Positions 1-4,898 of a DNA stretch of 6,554 nucleotides are shown here, in pieces. Where the stretch lies: the NCBI GenBank assembly GCA_946629155.1, contig CAMOXM010000082.1, forward strand, positions 1 through 6,554, given 5' to 3'. Both the position numbers and the translations under genes were made by a program. Source of the stretch: UBA9848 sp003454065. GTDB taxonomy: Bacteria; Spirochaetota; Spirochaetia; Sphaerochaetales; Sphaerochaetaceae. Positions within the stretch are counted from its first letter, which is position 1, and every line of letters begins with the position of its first letter. The notes beneath the pieces were generated by a model. The model worked only from the letters and a program-made list of their open reading frames with translations, did not search any database and was not told the origin of the DNA.

Positions 1-1
1 G

Positions 2-64
2 GAAGAGGAGAAGAAGAAGAAAGAGGAAGAGGAGAAGAAGAAGAAAGAGGAAGAGAAGAAGAAG
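2..64 (+). repeat. 24-base in-frame tandem repeat in a polypurine tract
   Basis: Two perfect 24-base copies (2-25 and 26-49) are followed by a partial, diverging copy from 50. Each full copy encodes EEEKKKKE. Positions 1-64 contain only A and G on the + strand, and shorter purine runs continue to about 113. The period is a multiple of three, so copy-number change would lengthen or shorten the charged helix without shifting the frame. The array begins at the window edge, so its full copy number is unknown. Confidence 0.85.
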
Positions 65-796
65 GCCGAGGAAGAGGAGAAGAGGAAGGCGGAGGAGGAG
101 AAGAAGAAGAAAGACTCCAAAGCAGGAACGGCCATTTTCGATAACAAAGATGATATGGATGCCCCTGACACTTCCAAACGTCCGATGGAAAGTGCGGAGC
201 CCCTGAAACCCAGGTCGAAAGAGGAGCCGGATGTCAGGCATAAGGTTCTTGAGAGCGCCGATGACTATAAGACGAGATATCCTTATGAATCTAAGGGCAA
301 GGAAGAAATGGACGAGATGAGGGAGAACTTCAAAAAGCACCAATTCGATACGGTGGATAAAAATGGCAAGTTCATTTCCGAAACGGATGAAGCAAAGAAA
401 GAGAGATTGGCCAAGGAAGCACCCTTTAAAGAGCGTGTTAAGGTTGCCGAAGAGAAACTGACACAAGAGTTCAGATCCGAAAAATACGCCAAGCAATATG
501 TCAAGAACGAGCAAATGCTCGGAAGGTTCGGCAACGATAAGTCCGGCGAAGATGCGCCTAACAGATGGAAGGATGACCCAAATGGGAAGAAAGAGTTTTT
601 GAATGGACATGATGCCGACGGTCGCCGGAAGGCGCTTAAGGATGCCGGCTTCAAGCAGGAGGAAATAGACAAGTACATGAAGAGATATGACGAGGAGATG
701 TCCAAACTCAAAAACGTGGACTTCAAGAAGTTCGATGCGCCGTCCGGAGGAAGCATATTCGATGCGCCGCCCGGAAAGGACAAGTCCGATGCGTAA
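2..796 (+). CDS. Lysine/glutamate-rich charged protein, 5'-truncated; function unknown
   Basis: The frame is open from the first complete codon at position 2 to the TAA at 794-796, giving at least 264 residues. An internal ATG at 155 has no convincing ribosome binding site, and the same charged composition continues upstream of it, so the true start most likely lies before the window. Residues 1-38 are almost only Glu and Lys with a few Ala and Arg, in an 8-residue repeat (EEEKKKKE); this predicts a long charged helix or coiled coil. The rest is hydrophilic and probably largely helical, with no signal peptide, membrane segment or cysteine. The C-terminus carries two 9-residue repeats beginning FDAP. 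I recognise no family. It lies 115 bases upstream of a PAAR-like tip gene on the same strand, so a role as cargo, adaptor or structural part of the injection apparatus is possible, but this rests on position alone. Confidence applies to it being a real gene, not to a function. Confidence 0.8.
   Translation, partial: EEEKKKKEEEEKKKKEEEKKKAEEEEKRKAEEEKKKKDSKAGTAIFDNKDDMDAPDTSKRPMESAEPLKPRSKEEPDVRHKVLESADDYKTRYPYESKGKEEMDEMRENFKKHQFDTVDKNGKFISETDEAKKERLAKEAPFKERVKVAEEKLTQEFRSEKYAKQYVKNEQMLGRFGNDKSGEDAPNRWKDDPNGKKEFLNGHDADGRRKALKDAGFKQEEIDKYMKRYDEEMSKLKNVDFKKFDAPSGGSIFDAPPGKDKSDA
731..775 (+). repeat. Direct repeat encoding two FDAP motifs at a protein C-terminus
   Basis: An 18-base sequence at 731-748 recurs at 758-775 with one mismatch (T versus C at its thirteenth base). 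The offset is 27 bases, so the repeat is in frame and gives two 9-residue units, FDAPSGGSI and FDAPPGKDK. A related AIFDN...DAP stretch occurs near residues 44-54 (positions 131-163). The units sit within about 23 residues of the stop codon, in a probably flexible tail. Confidence 0.7.
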
Positions 797-857
797 GAGA
801 GAGAAGAGGGAGAAGGCCGAAGCGGCGGCCAAGGTTGGAGGCGATAAGGAATCCTAA
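789..857 (+). CDS. Possible 22-codon overlapping mini-gene (or frameshifted tail of the upstream gene)
   Basis: An ATG at 789 opens a 22-residue frame rich in Lys, Arg, Glu and Ala, ending at the TAA at 855-857. It overlaps the last 8 bases of the upstream gene in the +1 frame. AAGGA at 776-780 sits 8 bases before the ATG, which is good ribosome binding spacing. The composition resembles the Lys/Glu/Ala repeats at the start of the upstream protein. It could be a translationally coupled small protein, the relic of a longer C-terminus lost by an indel, or a product of chance in purine-rich DNA. It is too short to show coding bias, so confidence is low. Confidence 0.25.
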   Translation: MRKREKREKAEAAAKVGGDKES

Positions 858-898
858 GAAGTAGAGAGGATTAGCGGATGATGGACCGGGTTGGAGTC

Positions 899-904
899 AG
901 GAGG
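899..904 (+). promoter_or_regulatory. Perfect Shine-Dalgarno AGGAGG that fixes the start of the PAAR-like gene
   Basis: AGGAGG at 899-904 lies 7 bases before the ATG at 912. A TTG at 891 is in the same frame and would add 7 residues, but it lies upstream of this site and has no comparable one of its own. The ATG at 912 is therefore preferred. An in-frame TGA at 879-881 rules out any start further upstream. Confidence 0.8.
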
Positions 905-911
905 GGCGATT

Positions 912-1868
912 ATGCCGGATAATGATAATAAAAGCAAGATCGAAAAAGTGAGCTTGGAGATTGAGAAGACGGATAAAGAATTCGTGACCGATGATGGTAC
1001 TTCCCAATGCTTTTCCTTCTTGTGCGATGGGGCCATGGATATCATCCAGACCGAAGGGGAGATGCTGTTCAATGTCGTCGATGATGTGATGTTCATCACA
1101 GCCCAGAAAGGAACCATAAACATGATGGCTGGCGACAATGGAGACGGCAAGCTCAAGCTCGATTGCGACAAGAAGAAGCTTAGCGTTCAGAGCAAGGAGC
1201 CTGCTTTCGGAGAGGATGAGGTCGTTTCCATTTCGCCGGATGCGGTAGGATGCAAGCATCATCCTGCGATGCTGTATGACAAGGGAAAGGCCGTTTACAA
1301 CATGACGACCGTGCCGCCTAGCGTTACGCTGAACGATGCATGGGCGATGATAAGTCCATTCCCCGACTTGGGCTTGAAAGTCGAGGCTTTGATCAAGAAG
1401 GAAGTCAAAGTCGATCATACGTTCTGCAAGAAGGAGGGTGAAGGGTATATGGCTACCGTGGGCGATACGGTCACTATAAAGCATAAGTTCAAAGGCGCTG
1501 GAGACGTCGTGCCGCCTTGCAAGGCGAGCATGGTCGGCAACTTGTATGCTGCCGGAATGCCGCAGCCGGTTCCCTTCCCGTGGACCACTACGAAAGGAAA
1601 GGTTACTGTCGAGCAAGTGCCGCCTGCAACGCCTCCGCAGGCGCCTGCTTGGAATCCCATGACCTTCTTCGACGCGCAGATGGATCAGGATTGGTGGATG
1701 TCGCAAGACGCTCCTGCAGGCGACGAAGTGGATGTGGATAAGTCCATACAGAGCTCCGGCGCTTCGACTAGCGTGTTTTGCGAAGACAAGGCCATCGCAT
1801 TGAAAGACAACCACAACATGTGCGTCAACGATTCGATGGCCAAGGAGAAGTGCTTGATGATCAAGTAG
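912..1868 (+). CDS. PAAR-like spike-tip protein with stem-like N-terminal half (DUF4280/DUF4150-like)
   Basis: This encodes 318 residues from the ATG at 912 to a TAG. Such proteins fold into a cone that caps the trimeric spike of contractile injection machines and often carry or recruit effectors. Residues 44-95 show alternating hydrophobic/polar strands (TEGEMLFNVV, VMFITAQKGTINMMAG) like the beta-stem repeats of gp5/VgrG proteins. Residues 198-222 combine a VVPPCKAS stretch with a Pro-rich GMPQPVPFPW. Residues 282-318 (STSVFCEDKAIALKDNHNMC and following) resemble the end of PAAR-like domains, where a short 'NGKPVALKD'-type hairpin precedes a cysteine-containing tail. Nine cysteines (33, 38, 85, 114, 172, 203, 290, 304, 314) and the C114-K-H-H motif suggest a metal site or disulfides. 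There is no signal peptide. It lies 63 bases upstream of the OB-fold spike gene, as expected for a tip/spike pair. The family call comes from remembered pattern resemblance, not a search; another cysteine-rich tail protein is possible. Confidence 0.55.
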   Translation: MPDNDNKSKIEKVSLEIEKTDKEFVTDDGTSQCFSFLCDGAMDIIQTEGEMLFNVVDDVMFITAQKGTINMMAGDNGDGKLKLDCDKKKLSVQSKEPAFGEDEVVSISPDAVGCKHHPAMLYDKGKAVYNMTTVPPSVTLNDAWAMISPFPDLGLKVEALIKKEVKVDHTFCKKEGEGYMATVGDTVTIKHKFKGAGDVVPPCKASMVGNLYAAGMPQPVPFPWTTTKGKVTVEQVPPATPPQAPAWNPMTFFDAQMDQDWWMSQDAPAGDEVDVDKSIQSSGASTSVFCEDKAIALKDNHNMCVNDSMAKEKCLMIK

Positions 1869-1918
1869 TTCCGTTGCGGCTGTCGAGTTTGTTTTTCGGG
1901 GGGTTCCGAATGGATATG

Positions 1919-1923
1919 AAGGA
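1919..1923 (+). promoter_or_regulatory. Ribosome binding site of the spike gene
   Basis: AAGGA at 1919-1923 lies 8 bases before the ATG at 1932. A second in-frame ATG follows directly at 1935. An in-frame TGA at 1917-1919 excludes earlier starts, so the start is fixed to one of these two ATGs. Confidence 0.65.
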
Positions 1924-1931
1924 TATTTCGT

Positions 1932-4832
1932 ATGATGTATGATGTTTATTCGTATGGCAACGGATGCTATGCGTATTTTGCCAAGGTAGTCAAGAACTAC
2001 GACGACAATGAAAAGAACCAGATGCACTATGGCGAGGTCATGGTGCAGGCTGTGCCGTATGGCGTGGATTTCGATGGGTCGGTGGATAAGCTGGAATCGC
2101 CGCTGGGTCGGGTGTGGCTGCCGTATTTGTGCGACCTTACGGGAGCCGATGCCAGGCGAGAGAAGGAGACTGCGAAGCAGGATAGGCTCGGCTTCGGCTT
2201 CCATTGCATGCCGGAAGTCGGTAGCCTCGTGGTGGTTCTCGCAGTGGAAAGCGGGCTTCCCGGCTATGCGCAGCATGTCGTCATAGGCAGTTTTTGGAAC
2301 AAGCAGCTGCTGCCTCCTCAGCTTGATGATTTTTCGTATAAGATCGCCGGTGAAACGGAATACAAGATGGATCACCTCAAAGGCGACGGTGAAAATGCCA
2401 TTCAGCAGCTTGCCGATACGAGATACTACAGGACGAAATCCGGTGCTACGTTCCTGCTTGACGACGTCAAGAAGATATTCGGATTCTACAAGCTTCCTGC
2501 AAAGGAGAAGGATGCGAAGAAGAAGGCGAAGCTGACTCGATATTTCATGGTCGATGAGGAAAATGCGAACTTGGATATCAAAACCGGTATGTTCTATGTT
2601 TGCGCGGAGAACATAAACATCAAAGTGGGGAAAGGCCTCACCATAGATAACAAGCAGGATGACGGCCAATTCTATGTCGGCACGGACAAAGGCCTTTTGA
2701 ACGCCCATGCGCAGAAGGATAAGTTCGATGTAAATGCTAAAAACGAGATAAACAAGTACGGGAAGAAGATAAACCTGAACAAAGGCAAGAAGAAGGATCC
2801 GAACAACGCCAAGGCGGACAATCCGTCGCCGACCGATCCTGTCGATCCCGATAAGGACGAGAAGCAAAAGGAGCAGAAGTTCTTCAATCTGGCGATTCGC
2901 CGCATTCTCGAGATAAACGTCTTGCGTGAAGACGAGAAGTTCATGGGTGAGGGCAATGTCATTCGCGTGGATAAGGGCACGATGCCGTATTCGGGAGATA
3001 AGGACAAGCCTGATACCATGACTGTGAAAGGCGTCGAGCTGAGTATTCAGGTGGTTGAAAACGACTTCAATCTGATAATGGCCCCGATAGACGATGTATT
3101 CGGCGATGACAAGAAGTTGTACGAGTTGGTATCGGATGATATAGTGGAGCCGACAAGCAAAGTATTCACCAAGTTCGAGCGCACTTCGAAAGATACATGG
3201 AAAGGCCACAAGGAGAAAAATCCTAATGCGGATCCTAGGGGTTGGCTGGAAGCCAACAATGCTCTGATTGAAGCGGATCTGGATTTGAACCAGATAACGG
3301 CAGAGGACGGCAAGGAGACGGTTGATGTCATAAGAAGGGTGGTATTCAAGTGCAACAAACGACCTGAAGGGAAATCGTTGGAAGTGCGCGTTCATTACTT
3401 AGATCCCAAAATCACTTTTCCCGGCGAATGCAGTAGTGATGGGATTATCAAACCCTCTTACACTGCGAAGGATAATGCTATCGTTCTCGAAACTTTCACG
3501 AAAAGCACTTGGCGAACGGTGTTGAGCGAAAACGATGGCGCGAATGCCGCTAAGCTGAAGCCTTTGCTCGCAGCCAAGGATTATTATGTCAATATTCCGA
3601 AGACTTTAAAAGACGGCGATGTATCTTCTAGCGATGCCAACCATTATTTCGGAAGCAAAGAAGACGATAAGAATAAAGGCCCCGGCGTCATCAAGTTCAC
3701 GGTCGCTCCCGTTTCCATGTACTCGTCGTCTCAAACGGCTAAGGCCGCCGATCAGCTGAGCGTAACTCTTGTGGACCCTGATATATGCGGCATTCCCGAA
3801 GCTTATGCGAATTTCAAATATAGGAAAGGCGATGACAACAATCTGCAAAATGTCGATACGGTCAGCATGGACAGTTATTTGGTTAAGGATCCGGAGGCTG
3901 ACAATGCTGAAGGGGTTGACGTGTGGGTTCGCTATCGCGTAGTTCGTTCCTTGCCTCTCGTTTTCCTTTGCAGGGAGGTTAATGTCTATCCTCTTCCTGA
4001 TAATGCGACAAAAGGGGATAGGGAAAGGTTCAATAACAGGCGGGATGTTTCCGACAGGAAATTCCCCGTGTTCGATAAGGATGTTTACGGACTGGATTCT
4101 TTGACCGATGGAGGCGCAGCCGAAGGAAATCTGCTGTGGAGATTCGTTCCTTGCTGCACTACAGCGGACAAATACAAGAGCCTGCTGAATCTCAAATACA
4201 GCTCCGCCATTCAGGAAAGGTGGCGTCAGGCGGGAGGTGCTTTCGATGATGCTGACCCGCAGATTCCGCCTGATAGCAACAATGACACTCCGGCGTTCTT
4301 GTATGTAGAAGATACGGACTATGGAAAGTCGGATCTGAAAACTTACCTCAAATACGACAACAACAATTACAAGGGGAATGCTGATAACGACCGTCTGATT
4401 GCATATCCGGGTCATTTCGACAACAAGTCTGACGACGACGAGGCGGCCCGGAACAGCTTGAAGATCGCCAGAAAAGTGGATTGGGAGAAAAATAACTTCA
4501 TCATGGATAATTTCCGCGCCGTGAAGAACAATAAGCGCGAGAGGAAGAACGCGAACGGCTCAGTGACAGAAGAGTACTTCTCTCCTGAAGGCCCTCTGAT
4601 ATTCGCATTTTGGGAGAGGCTCGACGAGCTTTATTCGAATAAAGGGCTCGGGCAAGGCGGAAACAATCCGGATATATTCCGGAACTATTTGAATTATACG
4701 TTTGCATATCTGGCGGGATACTTGAATTCCGGAAACGCCGAAATTTTCAGATCGAAGAGTTTGGAGCGAACGGTTCACGGAGATCTCGATAGCGATGAAG
4801 CGAAGAAGATGAAGGATAGGCTGGGCGAATAA
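1932..4832 (+). CDS. Baseplate spike protein with gp5/VgrG/gpV-type OB-fold and long unassigned C-terminal extension
   Basis: This encodes 966 residues and probably forms a trimeric puncturing spike at the end of the tube. Residues about 14-123 match the OB-fold of the phage baseplate gpV/gp5/VgrG group: 'SPLGRVWLPYL' at 56-66, 'RLGFGFHCMPEVGS' at 85-98 (family pattern roughly G-x-G-hydrophobic-x-x-x-PEVGD-x-V) and 'VVIGSFWN' at 116-123 (family pattern VLGSLWN). 'RTKSGATFLLDD' at 167-178 matches the segment that follows this fold in VgrG-like proteins. Residues about 214-276 alternate hydrophobic and polar residues with regular glycines, fitting an intertwined beta-stem. A Lys/Asp/Pro-rich linker (277-316) leads to about 650 residues I cannot assign; I see no catalytic motif there. 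There is no N-terminal gp27-like hub domain, so the hub should be a separate protein. The long C-terminus could be an effector, a receptor-contacting domain or a structural collar. The OB-fold call is firm; the type of machine (eCIS, T6SS-like, tailocin, prophage) is not. Confidence 0.85.
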   Translation: MMYDVYSYGNGCYAYFAKVVKNYDDNEKNQMHYGEVMVQAVPYGVDFDGSVDKLESPLGRVWLPYLCDLTGADARREKETAKQDRLGFGFHCMPEVGSLVVVLAVESGLPGYAQHVVIGSFWNKQLLPPQLDDFSYKIAGETEYKMDHLKGDGENAIQQLADTRYYRTKSGATFLLDDVKKIFGFYKLPAKEKDAKKKAKLTRYFMVDEENANLDIKTGMFYVCAENINIKVGKGLTIDNKQDDGQFYVGTDKGLLNAHAQKDKFDVNAKNEINKYGKKINLNKGKKKDPNNAKADNPSPTDPVDPDKDEKQKEQKFFNLAIRRILEINVLREDEKFMGEGNVIRVDKGTMPYSGDKDKPDTMTVKGVELSIQVVENDFNLIMAPIDDVFGDDKKLYELVSDDIVEPTSKVFTKFERTSKDTWKGHKEKNPNADPRGWLEANNALIEADLDLNQITAEDGKETVDVIRRVVFKCNKRPEGKSLEVRVHYLDPKITFPGECSSDGIIKPSYTAKDNAIVLETFTKSTWRTVLSENDGANAAKLKPLLAAKDYYVNIPKTLKDGDVSSSDANHYFGSKEDDKNKGPGVIKFTVAPVSMYSSSQTAKAADQLSVTLVDPDICGIPEAYANFKYRKGDDNNLQNVDTVSMDSYLVKDPEADNAEGVDVWVRYRVVRSLPLVFLCREVNVYPLPDNATKGDRERFNNRRDVSDRKFPVFDKDVYGLDSLTDGGAAEGNLLWRFVPCCTTADKYKSLLNLKYSSAIQERWRQAGGAFDDADPQIPPDSNNDTPAFLYVEDTDYGKSDLKTYLKYDNNNYKGNADNDRLIAYPGHFDNKSDDDEAARNSLKIARKVDWEKNNFIMDNFRAVKNNKRERKNANGSVTEEYFSPEGPLIFAFWERLDELYSNKGLGQGGNNPDIFRNYLNYTFAYLAGYLNSGNAEIFRSKSLERTVHGDLDSDEAKKMKDRLGE

Positions 4833-4836
4833 TTGT

Positions 4837-4865
4837 TTGTCAGCGAGCGAAATTGGTGTTATATT
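4837..4865 (+). promoter_or_regulatory. Predicted sigma70-type promoter upstream of the final gene
   Basis: The -35 box TTGTCA (4837-4842) matches TTGACA at five of six bases. The -10 box TATATT (4860-4865) matches TATAAT at five of six. The spacer is exactly 17 bases. Transcription would start near 4872, leaving about 27 bases of leader before the ATG at 4899. It lies wholly between genes in an AT-richer gap, which supports it. No operator-like inverted repeat is evident around it. This is a sequence prediction only. Confidence 0.5.
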
Positions 4866-4884
4866 ATAAGGGATGAGTGCTAAT

Positions 4885-4890
4885 AGGAGA
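4885..4890 (+). promoter_or_regulatory. Ribosome binding site of the final gene
   Basis: AGGAGA at 4885-4890 is 8 bases before the ATG at 4899. The in-frame TAG at 4884-4886 overlaps this site and excludes any earlier start. An alternative in-frame ATG at 4920 lacks such a site. Confidence 0.75.
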
Positions 4891-4898
4891 TTGTTTGG

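Noticed and set aside
850..872. 6-base inverted repeat AATCCT/AGGATT with an 11-base loop before the PAAR-like gene
   Set aside because: The stem is short and AT-rich, there is no T-run after it, and it does not cover the ribosome binding site; too weak for a terminator or switch.
1892..1910. T-run followed by a 5-base hairpin TTCGG/CCGAA with a run of six G before the spike gene
   Set aside because: The T-run precedes the hairpin instead of following it and the stem is only 5 bases, so it is not an intrinsic terminator on the + strand; nothing clear argues for another role.
1869..1931. Possible promoter in the gap before the spike gene (TTGTTT at 1889-1894, TGGATA at 1911-1916)
   Set aside because: The -10 match is poor and the spacer is 16 bases; co-transcription with the PAAR-like gene is the simpler reading.
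897..3395. 832-codon open frame on the minus strand spanning the PAAR-like gene, the gap and half of the spike gene
   Set aside because: It is codon-aligned antisense to two real genes in the same frame, whose codon choice avoids the triplets that would give antisense stops. Its translation is rich in Ile/Leu/Arg/His with no domain, and it crosses gene boundaries without regard to them.
3606..4415. 269-codon minus-strand frame inside the spike gene
   Set aside because: It has the same antisense register as the spike gene and no domain-like sequence; the sense strand carries a continuous gene.
1932..4832. Search for a lysozyme or peptidase motif in the spike protein
   Set aside because: No recognisable gp5-type lysozyme or zinc-peptidase HExxH motif was seen, so no enzymatic function was assigned.
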